This document shows positions 45,001 to 55,522 of a stretch of DNA of 64,000 nucleotides, piece by piece (position 1 is the first letter of the stretch; each line of letters starts with the position of its first letter). Made by a program: the position numbers and the translations under genes. Below the pieces are notes generated by a model. The model ran no database searches and was not told the DNA's origin. It worked only from the letters and a program-made list of their open reading frames with translations. The stretch covers positions 3,906,001 to 3,970,000 of the forward strand of contig JARUPY010000087.1 in NCBI GenBank assembly GCA_029817715.1. Reading direction: 5' to 3'. Source of the DNA: Melastoma dodecandrum. Lineage: Eukaryota > Streptophyta > Magnoliopsida > Myrtales > Melastomataceae.

Positions 45001-46778
45001 CGCCCTTTGGCGAGTGTAGGTACATAAACATCCTGTATTACGAACAAAGGCGTGGGCGGTCGGTTGGAAGATTTCGAACCAAAGCTTCGAGATTGCCTTT
45101 GTTGTCACCAAGGATGATCATATCGAAAGGGAGTATCATCTACACTACTCTCTAAAAATTTCTTATCATTCCCCAAACGGAGTCATACCTCCATTTCCCC
45201 AGCTGGAGCCCGTTACAAACACCTCATTCCTCAACAAGAATAGAATATACAAACATATTCTTCCAGAACGACCATCGATATGGGCATATTCATCTCATAT
45301 CCCCAGCACATGAACATCCCCACCGTATGGTACAAACTCCAAGGCAACGGCGAGGTGGTCGGGTGGAAGCCGTTTTTGACCCTAACCTCGAAGAAGCTAA
45401 CGGGGGCATACGAATACATGCACCTTCCCTACAAAACTTGAACATGTTCAAACTCCAAAGATGTATGTTTACCCAGAGGTATGCATTTCCTAAGCATTTG
45501 TATGATCATTTACCACATTATAGAGATACTTCTGGGCGAGAATTGGAGAAGGCAAACATACTCCCAAACACCCACCCTAGAGAGACGAGTGTAAACACCA
45601 TGAGGGTTCACATGCATACGTTTGGGCGGACAAAGAATCCTTTGACGAAAGATGCTCAGACCGGGATGAAATCGAGCATTTATTCTCTATCCTAAACACG
45701 GACATGACCATTGCTAGGCCTTCTGAGCCAAAGTCGAAGTTTCTACACACACTAGTCCCACCGAGTCTGAGGATCGCCTTACATCGATGTTAACGAAGAT
45801 CCTGTAGTTATAAACCGGAAGCGACGAACCACAGAAGCGACACTTCCTCAAGGTTCAAGTGAAGAGGTACCATCAACAGGCGTGCTTACAAGTTGACTTG
45901 TACCCAGGGATGCAAACCTCCAACAATTCTGCAAGACGTACAAATCCTCAAGGAGTCCAAAGCAGCTCTAAAAAGATCAACAGAGAAGAAAATGGGGCAA
46001 ATCCTCATAACCATCAAGAAATATAAATCCCCAAGGAGTCCAAAGCATCTCCAACAAGGCGGAGAGAAAGAAAGAAAGCAGTGCAAATCCCTACAATTCA
46101 ACAAAGAAAAAGCAGAATTAGTGCAAAGACCAAAGTCTTCAAAAGCGAAGCGCAAAAAGAAACAAAAGAGCAAATTAAAGCACCAGGGCCAACATGAACG
46201 GTCGCAAAAGCAAAGGTGCTATCTCTCGGACAAAACGAGGAGAAGACACTCCCTAAAGCAGATTCCCAAAGCTCTGGTTGATCGTCCATCAGTCCCCAAC
46301 GACGTGTCTCAACGGGTCTGCTGTCTGGTAGATGGAGAATTCGCTTAGACGGTGGAACTTCTGTGGTACAACAGCTTCCGATGAGGTTCTTAGACTCATT
46401 CCTTCAAAATGACAAATTCATATTCTCTATCCAAAGGCCTTATGTCAAAGCCACATTTCAACCCACACAAAGACTCCTTCGACCGGTACATGAGCTTCTA
46501 AGTCAAGGGAATTCTAAAATCCAACCATGACAGGTTTCAGAAGTAAGAGCGAGCCCAGATAAAAGTCAGAAGTGATCCAAATAAGCTTCATCAAATAAAT
46601 CATGACATGCATGAATGTTGTGATCACATATATTTCATTACCCCCCGTAACGGGGTCTCGTTCATTACTAACAGTTTTCTTGATTAGATCCCAAAGTACA
46701 GGTCTATCAATGATACCCTAAGCCCACAAAGTTTTTGCGAGAAAATTTTTCCAAACTTCCCTCGCAAAGAGGGGCAAC
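42020..46778 (+). other. LARD internal region without gag-pol
   Basis: It begins with the PBS (TGGCGACTCCACTGGGGA at 42028-42045). A leader like that of the Ogre/Tat element follows, then from 42820 to 43060 loose repeats around 'ctaccaaag', and from 43500 to 45400 degenerate units sharing boxes with the 37-2685 region in the opposite strand. The polypurine tract (CGCAAAGAGGGGCAAC) at 46763-46778 ends it. Small ORFs (for example 45893-46348, 43875-44141) are repeat-derived and have no domains. Confidence 0.75.
43905..44075 (+). repeat. 23-bp tandem repeat
   Basis: About seven copies of a unit like CCTGGGGCAAATCCCCGACC plus GAT, with point differences, run head to tail. Because 23 is not a multiple of 3, all three minus-strand frames show related peptide repeats; this is not coding. 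Confidence 0.85.
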
Positions 46779-49656
46779 TGTAATACCCCAAATTATTTTC
46801 AATGATTTTCCTTCATTTATTTTATTAAGTTTTTAAGTAAAAAATTTCAAAACCCATTCAAATTGAAGCCCTACCCCATATACATGGAATGGAATTTCAA
46901 TTTCATGAATGACATGGCCAAGGTCCATTTAAAAGCCCAACTTTATGGCTATTTTTTTCAAGTGACGAATTTTTATTTTATTTTATTTGTCATTATCTTC
47001 ATTCAATCAAAATCATCTGCATCACGTTTAGTTGATTCATCGTATCCCCTTTGATTATTCTTCCTTTCCTGAATTCTCATCAGATGATTTGAGAGAAATC
47101 ATTCGTTACCCAAAAATAGAGAAACAATCACTCTTTTCTTTCATCACAAAATTTTTACTTTCTCTGTATGGCTGAAAATCCTCTTTGGATTTTTAGAAAC
47201 ATCCATCAGACAATTATCGAGGCAGACATAAAAAAGAAAAAACAGAGATTCCCCGTCAGAGAATCTCTGAAATCCTCTGAGCCAAAGCCACCCCATCCCC
47301 TATCAGAGAATCATCAGATCAGAAGATCTCCAATCAGAGAATCAGGTATCTCCTCCCAGACGTCCCTCACCTCCATACGCTCCTCCCCTCTGAGGAATCG
47401 GAGGCCAACTTCTCCTCCCTCTACATACAACCGGAAGCCAACTCCTCCTGACGAGCACATAGAAACCGGAGCCAATGACTCCCCCTCTCCAGGGCTGACG
47501 AGCCAAGGCCTTCTCGATCAGCCGATCAGCCGACACTCTTCTCTCCGACGACACCGCCTTCTGCCACAGCCACAACCCAAGCGTGGTGCTCCAAAGCAAC
47601 CTTCTAACGGACTCCCCGGCATCCTTCTTCCTCCTCGGGCCACCTCGAGGCGAGGCAACCCCTCGGTGAGTTTACGATTTTTTTTTATATATATTCATTC
47701 AGCCCGTCGTGTAATTTAGAACATGGCTGATCATCTTTTACATTTGTTGAACTCATCGCATGTGATGTGGGGAATGCGAAACTGAGCCCCGACGGAGCAG
47801 CGTAGCCTCAACCAGAATGCAAGGGAGTTAGTCCGCAGGCCATAAGTTTCACGTCCATTATCGAAATCAGACAAAATCTAGTTGTATCAGTCCTCATGAT
47901 TGTGATAAAATTTTAGTCAATTTGGTTGAGTTTTCCCTTACTTTTGACTAATTGTTCTTGAGTTCCGTATGTTGGAATAACGAATTATAAAAAATGCATG
48001 TGTTTGATCTTACTTGTTTTTGTCCTTCAGACTGTACGTTAACCATAAAAATAATTTTTATAGAAAACACGTTTAATGATCTTTGTTTTGATATATTATG
48101 CACGAATTTATCATTTTTTAAATTTCAAGTTATGATTTTTTGAATAGTAACCATATTTCTGCCATGTTTTCAGTACTATGTATAATAAACTATTTTGTTT
48201 TAAAATTTTCACATGTTCACAAATTTTTAAATTTTAATATGTTATTTCTCATATGACTAGAAAGACATATAATTTTATTTTACTGAATTTTGACGTCTTC
48301 TGATTAAAATATGCATAAAAAGATTTTAACATGTGATCTGAACGTTTTCAATAATTTTGTTTCGGTAAAACCGATTTTATTTATTTTTTGTTAATCTATT
48401 TCATGTAAACTTTTACAAATATGATCTCCCTTAAGTTAAGCATATTTTAGCACTGGTTTTGCTTCATTTGAATTTTTGGATCAAAAGTTATATATTTTTC
48501 TTTAAGTGGTCTGCAAATCAGATCGCGCGTCGGGTCTCATCCAATTTTGTGAAATTTTCTGCTATGTTGGGCTTAATATCTTAATTCCAAAATTTGATAT
48601 TTCATGTATTTATCAGGTTAAGAATATATTCCTATAACTTTATGATTTTTTAGAGCCCATTTGCATATTTTTCGACATTTTTCCCTACATTGCATCATTG
48701 AGTTGTTTTGGGCTCTTTGATTATTTTATTATTGGGCTTGCAGGTCCCCGTGGACTATCAACGTCGTTGGTCAACTTCAACACACCTAGAAGGAGTCCCT
48801 GTCGACGGTCCTCAAGGCATGATGACACATGGAGTTCGACCGTGGTGAATGCTTCACAAAAGCGGACCCAACTGACAAGCTTAGTCGATGACATGCCATC
48901 CCGGTAGGCCTCAGGTACATGAGGGAGGTGCGGGCCTCCCGTTTTTTTTTATTTCCACATGTAACGGGTCGTGGGCCCAAGTGCATAGGCCCACGATCAC
49001 CACCCTTCCCCACTCCCTTTGATCTCAATAATTGTCTGTGTCTGTCCGCATGCCTTAGGCCCATAGGTTTATCATCGCATGTTGTTTGTACAACAAATAA
49101 ACATGAGTTCGGACTCAAAAAGCCCGAATCGAGTCCAACGCTCGTAAAATAGAGACATGAGTCCGGAGTGATGTCCGGATCGGGTCCAACACCCGTTAAC
49201 CAAAAGTAAACTTTTGAAGCAAACGCCTCCTTTTTCGCATGTTTAAATGTAAGAGTTAGTAATTAGGGATCCCCGAATCCTACTCTGGTTTTCCGACTTA
49301 GACCAATTTTCAAAAATAAGTCGGTGGCGACTCTGTAATCGTTTACCTAAGTTAAACAACATTTTTACGAAGCCATTTTGGATGAGGGACTGGTGACACG
49401 AGCCGCTCCGGATTTCTCCCGAAAATTCCTTCTTCGGATCATGCTCCGCCTTTCGCTCGCCGCCTCTTAGGAAAACAGAGACGGTTGGTGAGGGCCCGAG
49501 CAGGCCCAGTTAGGAATCCTGGGAGGGATCACCTGATTCCCTTCCGCAGCGTCCGACGCTCGAGTCGTGACGTCGATCAGTTGGGCTTTGGGGAGCGGGC
49601 CCGGATCCTCGGGTCGGAACCGCCGCGCGCGTGCTAGGCCGGAAGGCGCGCGTACA
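46779..49656 (+). repeat. 3' LTR of the LARD (2878 bp)
   Basis: TGTAATACCCC...GCGCGTACA, directly after the polypurine tract and directly before the GATCC duplication. It shows the uninterrupted LTR against which the hAT insertion in the 5' LTR can be read. Confidence 0.92.
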
Positions 49657-49661
49657 GATCC

Positions 49662-50828
49662 AAATAAGGTCTGAAGATGCGGTTCATCAACTCCATGAAA
49701 GCTGCTGGAGCGTTAGTTAGACCGAACGACATTACCAGAAATTCGTAGTGCCCATAACGAGTACGGAAAGCTGTTTTCATAACATCTGAGTCTCGCACTC
49801 TAATCTGATGATACCCTTATCTCAAATCAATCTTGGAGTATACCATGGACCCCTGAAGTTGATCAAAAAGGTCCTCAATGTGCGGCAGGGGGTATCTGTT
49901 CTTAATCGTTGCTTTGTTCAACAACCGATAGTCGATACACATCCGCATCGTACCGTCCTTCGTCTTAACGAACAACACTGGTGCACCCCTATGGAGACAC
50001 ACTAGGGCAGATGAACCCCTTATCTAATAAGTCCTGGAGCTGCACTTTTAATTCCTTAAGTTCTGTGAATCCCATACGATACGAAGCCTTAGAAATTGGT
50101 TCTGTTCCCGGTACAACATCAATTATAAAATCGACCTCTCTAGACTGTGGTAACCCAGGGAGCTCCTCCGGAAACACGCATCGTAATCCTGCACAACTGG
50201 AATGTCCTGTAGGCCCGGAAGTTCTTCCTTCAAGTTAAGCACCACCGCTAGAAAAGCTTCTCCCCCATCCCGTAGAATCCTCTGCGCTTCAACTGCTACA
50301 GCAAGTGGAATCCCGTCACTCTAGTAGCTCACTCCGGCATACGTGTAGGCTGGCTGCCCTAACACTCTAAACAGAATCTCCCTCCTGACACAATCCACCA
50401 TGGCATGGCACGTCATCAGCCAGTCCATACCCAGTATGACGTCACAGTCCTTTATCTAGAAGACAATTAAATCAATCCACGATTGCAGCAAGTTTACTGT
50501 TACCTCACAATTCCTGCACATAGAGTTCATCGACATACTTTCCCCATTGGGTAACCTTACCCTTAGGGGACTACCTCCCATGTCAACCATGAACCCATTC
50601 TCCTCCGTAAAACTTTGAGAGATGAAGGAATGGGTGGCGCCCGTATCAAAGAGGGCAGTAGCATCCCACCCGTTTACGAGAATCATACCTGACATAGCAT
50701 TGCTGGAGGGGCCTGCCCTCATAGTGTTCACACGGCCAGATCCCGATGGCTGATTGACCGAGCCCATCGATCCGCTCCTGCCAGGTATGTTACGAGACCA
50801 AGCGAATGAGGGACCAGCACCACCAGTC
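49662..50828 (-). pseudogene. Gypsy protease and N-terminal reverse transcriptase
   Basis: Protease lies at 50893-50456 (LVNGWDATALFDTGATHSFIS), with the stretch above about 50828 no longer element sequence. The linker and RT start are at 50177-49989 ([39 protein letters not shown]). RT blocks 1-3 are at 50002-49817 ([40 protein letters not shown]). Several frame breaks occur. The RT continues past the LARD insertion at 36235. Gag is missing. Confidence 0.83.
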
Positions 50829-51107
50829 CTAAACGCGATATTCTCGTCGCCTCCAACCGTGGCGGTGATCGTGGGGGTGTTCTTGGACAACACGCTGGAA
50901 GCGAAGCATCACGCGGCGGAGAGAGGGGTGCCGTGGTGGAAGCCCTTCCTGGAGAGGAAGGGAGACGCGAGGAACGAGGAGTTCTACAGCTTCCCCATCA
51001 GGTTTGCGGAATTCATCCCCTCCAGGTTCCTACGAGGACTTGCTTTAACTCTGACCCATGTAAAACGAACTCCTTTCCCTTTCCCTTTCTCTCCTGTACA
51101 GAGTTGA
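50829..51107 (+). pseudogene. Last exon of a nucleobase-ascorbate transporter (NAT) gene
   Basis: The frame LNAIFSSPPTVAVIVGVFLD, then NTLE, RGVPWWKPFLERKGDARNEE and FYSFPIRFAEFIPSRF is the conserved C-terminus of plant NAT/NCS2 permeases: the last membrane helix, the DNTL motif and the cytosolic tail. Only this piece is present. The preceding sequence is the truncated gypsy element, so the upstream ten or so helices are gone from this place. The tail runs on about 25 residues past the usual end before a TGA. A deletion or rearrangement joining element and exon is the simplest account; expression as a transporter is not possible from here. Confidence 0.8.
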
Positions 51108-51944
51108 GGATGGATAGGTTGTGTAATAAGAAACGTTCGTACGTAGTTCATTACATAAAATGTAAAATACTCCCTCCCTCCCTCTTCAAAGCTTGTTTTT
51201 CAATTTTTGAAATTGTTGGTTCGTTTGGGGGGGGGGGGGGGTTTGGACGAGTCAAACCTCTCAACAAAAAAGGACAAAGCATCAGTTGGCTCTGTTGTAC
51301 CCTTTTGATTCCTCTTCAGTTCTTTTACTTCCAAAACACAGTTATTACATTTGAACATGATCAACAATACAATCACCACAGGGCGAGCAATGTAACGTTG
51401 TTGTCCTCCTATCTTCATCCCCCCCAAAATAAAAATGTCATCAGAAGAAAGTAACAAACAAAAAAAACAAAAAGAAGCAGAAGAGATTCCTTACAAGCAA
51501 AGTACTAATTGCTTCTTTTGACCCCTTGCGATTTGTCCTTGTCCTTCCGGGCACATCCTCACATGATGTCCCTTTCCTCTCCTCTCTTCACACCAGTCAC
51601 ACATGATTCTAACTATTACTAACACTGAATGTTGTTTAACTTTTACAACTTATTATTAACATCATCTCACAGTTTGGTAAGATGGGGGGAATCTCCTTTC
51701 CCCTAAACACAATGAAAACGACTGAAAAATTACAGGACAAAGAACCAATTCGTCAGTCAATCCATTGGGAGGGAAATACATTTTCAGCTTTAAGGTACCA
51801 ATTTGTCGGGCGTGTGTGTTTTTTTTACCTCGGCTAAAAAAAAAAATTAAATAATCAACTCAGTCCATGAGTTTTGTCCACAACTATTTTTTAAGAGGAC
51901 ATACCCTCCCTCCCCCTTCCTAAAACACGCAAGGAGGAAAGAAA
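51108..51944 (+). other. Intergenic, upstream of the small membrane protein gene
   Basis: No gene is seen. It contains a G15 run at 51227-51241 and AT-rich sequence near 51820-51860. A pyrimidine-rich stretch (CCCTCCCTCCCCCTTCC) at 51904-51920, just before the next ATG, is probably 5' UTR. Confidence 0.5.
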
Positions 51945-52340
51945 ATGGAGCAACAACCATCACCCCCCTTCATGGTTACTACTCCCCAGCCTCACGGCTA
52001 CACCGACCCCGCCACCCACGCGTCCATCGCCCCGTTCATCGGGATCCTCCTTGCTGTGGTCGTGCTGGGCGTGGCTGCGGTCGTCGTCGGCCGGTTGTGC
52101 TCCGGGGGGAGGTTAGGGACCTCCGCCGACCGCGCTTACCTGGCCAAGTACGACATGGAGAGGTGGGCAGAGAGGAGATGCTCCTCCTGCATTGACGGCA
52201 GGCTTCACGTCAACTCCCCCATGCCGGGGCCTTCTTCGTCGTTGAACGGCGCGAGCTCGGCGAAGGACGGAGAGAGGAGTCCCGACGAAGCGGCCAATGC
52301 TGCACCAACGGGGGACCGGTCCCCGGCTTCCCGTGCGTAA
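51945..52340 (+). CDS. Small single-pass membrane protein with CSSCIDGR motif
   Basis: 131 codons, single exon, starting at the first ATG after a pyrimidine-rich leader. Residues 1-28 are Pro/Thr/His-rich. Residues 29-51 form one membrane helix (IAPFIGILLAVVVLGVAAVV), followed by the basic GRLCSGGR. YDMERWAERRCSSCIDGRL at 69-87 is a short motif I recall from a family of uncharacterised plant membrane proteins of similar length. The rest (90-131) is Ser/Pro/Ala-rich and likely disordered. Function is unknown. The coding part is markedly GC-rich compared with its surroundings. Confidence 0.7.
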   Translation: MEQQPSPPFMVTTPQPHGYTDPATHASIAPFIGILLAVVVLGVAAVVVGRLCSGGRLGTSADRAYLAKYDMERWAERRCSSCIDGRLHVNSPMPGPSSSLNGASSAKDGERSPDEAANAAPTGDRSPASRA

Positions 52341-52869
52341 CGTTGCGGAGGAGGAGTGGCAGCACGTCCTTAGGGAGTTCCGTGTAGGGTTAATGTCTGT
52401 AGGGTAAAGGGAGAGGATTTGTTGGTTCCGGATTAATATGGGAATATTGAATTCCTTTCTTCTAACAATGACGTCCGAGGTTGGTTGTTTGGTCGAAATC
52501 TCACGTGTCGGAAATATCTGGATAATAAAAAATTCATGATTGGAGGCGATGAACGGCAACCCCCTGTTGGTTGGTATCATTCTATTCGACTTATATTTAT
52601 TATTCTACTTTGTTTTTCCCCCTAGATGGATTAGTGGGAAATAGGAAGATGTCTTGAGTTGGAGTTGGGATTGAAGTTCCAAACTGAAGTTCCAAACTAT
52701 GCCAGGCCTGTCAAGACCCATTCGTCCTTCATTACTGGAAAACATAGACGACGGCCGCCAACCCCTTTCACGGACAACATCGTAAAAGTGGCGTTGCAGC
52801 CGGTCATCTTGATCGGCCCGGGAATTTCACTTGCATGATGTCACCCCATCCCCGATGATCCGGAATACA
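52341..52869. other. Intergenic, 3' side of the small membrane protein gene
   Basis: Presumed 3' UTR and spacer. A short direct repeat 'gaagttccaaact' lies at 52672-52700. No gene is recognised. Confidence 0.4.
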
Positions 52870-53741
52870 ATTACTCTTAAACATTTAAAAAATATTTTTT
52901 TACATTCCAACATTGGGTCTCCGTCGTCCCCGTTAACGGAGTCTTACGGTGCTGGCAAGTTAACGCCGTCGTTTTTTTCCGATTTAATCTAATATTTAAA
53001 AAATATCATTTTACATTCCAATATTGAGCTGTTATTTGCATTATATCATATGATAGCGATCGATGCTAACGGAGTCCGTTGATATAACAATTAATGTTGT
53101 AAACACCACAGCTAATCCTTTTTTTTCTTCAAATTGAATAATAAACCCCCGACTCTTAATCTTCGACCGCTATCCTACCATGACCCCCAACTCTTGACCT
53201 TAGACCCCAACCCTAAAACCTAATTGACATCTCAACAATATTGGTCTAGAATTATGTGTTTGTATAACAATATTGACATGCTTATATAATGTGATTGGAT
53301 AATGATAGTGTGTTTACCTAAAAATGTATGATAATGTGTTTGTGTGGGTTTTAGTCATCTTGGATATGTTTAAAACATTTAACTTGACTCAAATTAGAAT
53401 AACTACAATTTGTTAATAAAAGTTTAAATTGCAACATTTATTTGGACAACTAACAAATTATATGACAGTCTGAGATGTAAGAGGATATTTTTCAAATGTT
53501 AAGCTAAATTGGAAAAAAAATAAAAACTTTAGGATATATTTGATAATTTGGCCCGATGAAAAATAGATAAAACACGCCTAACGGCGTTAATTGTCATGTC
53601 AGCGCCATAGGAGTCCGTTACTAATAGAGGATATAATAGAGATAACTGCCCAGGGATGTAAAAAAATATTTTTCAAATGTTAAGCTAAATCGAGAAAAAA
53701 ATGTCAAAGTTTATGATATATTCGATAATTTGACCTAAAAT
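52870..53741. repeat. Virus-free relatives of the Mutator-like terminal sequence
   Basis: On the minus strand from 53553 the sequence reads GGCCAAATTATCAAATATAT and runs on with the same blocks as the viral element's inverted repeat. A second copy starts GGTCAAATTATCGAATATAT at 53739. Inner parts of such ends recur inverted at about 52876-52910 and 52975-53030 (aaacatttaaaaaatat... tttacattcc). 'ggagtccgtt' boxes occur at about 53060 and 53610. This looks like a decayed small element or nested elements of one family; exact limits and target duplication are not clear. Confidence 0.55.
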
Positions 53742-54208
53742 ATTTTAGAAATAGGACATTAATTTTTAAAATTTATCAAATAATATCTCTAATTCAAAAT
53801 TAAAAATATCAAATTCGAGTTATAAATAATTGTTAACATCGACTTCACCCAAAAAAAAATTGGAACTCGTAGTTCAACACCTCCGGAAGAAATTCAGTGT
53901 TTGAACCGAATTTTCCAAAATTTTGAGATGAATTCTTTGTTAGCAAAAAATGAACTTTTTTGCGAATAGATATTTCTAACGTCAAAATTAAGGGCACACC
54001 AATTTCGAAAGAGTGAAATATTTTTACCAAGGTAGTTATGAATATCCATCCCCATTGGACTTCCTACTTAAAAAAGTAAATGCTTTCTCTCTTTCACATA
54101 TCATCAAGTGGGAGGGAATATCCACCATGAGATCCTTAAAAGGAGTAAAAATGAAGTTTATACCGATTCAATCTAGTCCGATGGCATGCCACTGTTGCTT
54201 GTGAAGTT
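53742..54208. other. AT-rich intergenic sequence
   Basis: No gene or repeat is recognised. It contains the 3' UTR side of the DUF1645 gene near 54209. Confidence 0.4.
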
Positions 54209-55159
54209 TCACAGTTGATGGCGGGGAAGAGATCCAAAGCCTTTTGCGGTAGAGTGGACAGTGGGGTTGAACGACAACCGACCGAGTATCCCCTGCTTGT
54301 AAGGCAGGAAGGTCTTCTTCTTCAGACACTCCGATGCGGCCTTGTTTTCCGTGTAATGCAGCTCGTGAGCGGACACCCGCCCCCTCCTCCGTGATGTAGA
54401 ACCGCTGTTGTTGCTGTTGCTGCTGCTGCTGCTGTCTTCCAACCCAAGGCCCGAAAAGTTCTTGGTCGCCTCTTCCTGTCTCCTGAATATCCCCGAGTAT
54501 AATCCAAAGGGGTGGTTCTTGTCTGTCGCGCTCCCCTCCGATGCGCTCCTGAACAGCAACAGATCCTTGATGCTCCATTTCTTTGAGGAGGTGGAGGAGG
54601 ACGACGATGTTGATTTCTGCTTGGCGGCACTGGTGTCTTGCTGTCTGCAGTCCTCTGCCTCCCACGGGTAAGTGGACACCCTCAGGGGAGAATGAGACCT
54701 CGCCGTCCTGCAGTGGGGACTCGAACTCACCGCCCTTTCCCTCCCCCTCTCTCTTGGCGCCCCTTCCCTGCACACGTCCCGCGACTCCTTCCTATTTAAC
54801 AGAGACAAGGAATCCAACCCAAGCAACCTCGGCTGCTGAAAATGGGACGGAAGCTTCAGCGGCCGGATCATGCCGCCGTCGAACAACTCCTCGGCGGACA
54901 ACAACTCCTCCTCCAGCTCCGCCCTATAATCAAAGGCAAAATCATCCCCGTCCTCGAAAGCGACCGAGGAGGAATCCCCGGGGGAAGCCACGAATTCATC
55001 AAAGTCGCGGTAGAACCGGGTGGCACAGGCGGGGCTGGCAGGGGTGCTGAAGTAGCGGTAGTCCCCGAAACGGGCAGGGGTGGAGGGCGAAGGAGGGGCG
55101 GTGTCGATGTGGAAGTCGAAGTCGGCGGGAGGGGAGGGGACTACAACCAAAGCCTCCAT
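54209..55159 (-). CDS. DUF1645 family protein
   Basis: 316 codons, one exon. I start at MEALVVVPSP (ATG at 55159); the frame is open further upstream but lacks similarity there and crosses the likely TATA. Landmarks of the plant DUF1645 family are FAFDYRAELEEELLSAEELF and FDGGMIRPLKLP (about 85-120), KKWSIKDLLLFRSASEG near 205, and a conserved C-terminal part with VSAHELHYTENKAASE, KKKTFLPYKQGILGRLSFNP. Ser/Asn runs (about 250-265) come from a CTG/GTT microsatellite at 54410-54435. The family is plant-specific; members have been linked to stress tolerance and grain traits, with no defined biochemical role. Probably nuclear or cytosolic; no signal peptide or membrane helix is seen. Confidence 0.85.
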   Translation of the reverse strand: MEALVVVPSPPADFDFHIDTAPPSPSTPARFGDYRYFSTPASPACATRFYRDFDEFVASPGDSSSVAFEDGDDFAFDYRAELEEELLSAEELFDGGMIRPLKLPSHFQQPRLLGLDSLSLLNRKESRDVCREGAPRERGRERAVSSSPHCRTARSHSPLRVSTYPWEAEDCRQQDTSAAKQKSTSSSSSTSSKKWSIKDLLLFRSASEGSATDKNHPFGLYSGIFRRQEEATKNFSGLGLEDSSSSSNSNNSGSTSRRRGRVSAHELHYTENKAASECLKKKTFLPYKQGILGRLSFNPTVHSTAKGFGSLPRHQL

Positions 55160-55328
55160 GACAGGGGGGAAGGTGGTGAAGAAAGAGGGTGTTTGTTGGG
55201 TTGTTAGAAGGGAGGGGATGAAATGAAAGACGAAGTAAAAGGACTCCCGACAACGGCCGGCGGCAAACAGTTGACAACGAACAACGTTTGTTCGGGTGAG
55301 GGAAAGAGAAGAGACGGGGAAATTGAGG

Positions 55329-55334
55329 TTTATA
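55329..55334 (-). promoter_or_regulatory. TATA box of the DUF1645 gene
   Basis: TATAAA on the minus strand, in TTTTATAAACCTC, about 170 bases before the chosen ATG. A leader of about 140 bases would follow. Confidence 0.55.
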
Positions 55335-55522
55335 AAAGAAAGGAAAGAAGAAAATTTTGGAGGAAGCCAAGCAGCCGCCTCTTCCTCAATAATAAATAAT
55401 AATCTGTGTGTCTTCTGATCCAAAACCAAAATCCCAGTAACATTTTTTTTTTTAATTCTCTTTTGTTTTAATGGTAAAAATAGTCTCGGGGTGCGCCCAT
55501 AATCACAACCCTCACTGCTCAC

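Larger units (their letters stand above)
36236..49661 (+). mobile_element. Non-autonomous Ogre/Tat-type element (LARD) inserted in the gypsy RT, GATCC target duplication
   Basis: The element spans 36241-49656, with GATCC at 36236-36240 and 49657-49661. LTRs start TGTAATACCCC and end GCGCGTACA. The 5' LTR (36241-42019) is enlarged by a hAT insertion, and the 3' LTR is 46779-49656 (2878 bp). The PBS and polypurine tract match those of the Ogre/Tat element at 1-14595. The 4.8-kb internal region has no gag or pol. It must have been copied with proteins from an autonomous relative. Its removal joins the gypsy RT reading across the site. Confidence 0.92.
23003..50828 (-). mobile_element. Tekay/Del-like Ty3/gypsy chromovirus, 5'-truncated and host to two nested insertions
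   Basis: The element's own pieces are 3' LTR (23003-24713 and 33376-33851), integrase (33937-35047), RNase H/RT (35413-36235), RT (49662-50177) and protease (50456-50828). All are on the minus strand and in order once the insertions at 24714-33375 and 36241-49661 are removed. The integrase C-terminus (SSRYIGPYEILERIG, HNVFHVSMLRKY, VRVRWRHGQFEELTWE) is the Tekay/Del pattern. Gag, PBS and 5' LTR are missing: at about 50828 the sequence changes abruptly into a host NAT exon. Confidence 0.75.

Noticed and set aside
45893..46348. 151-codon Lys-rich ORF
   Set aside because: Lies in the non-coding repeat region of the LARD, and its counterpart in the autonomous element (about 570-830) is not open in the same way.
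47168..47719. 183-codon Pro/Ser-rich ORF starting MAENPLWIF
   Set aside because: It lies wholly within the LARD 3' LTR; the same start occurs in the 5' LTR copy where the frame is broken, so it is LTR sequence rather than a gene.
54583..55207. Plus-strand ORFs of 121-155 codons
   Set aside because: Antisense of the DUF1645 gene, whose minus-strand frame has clear family motifs.
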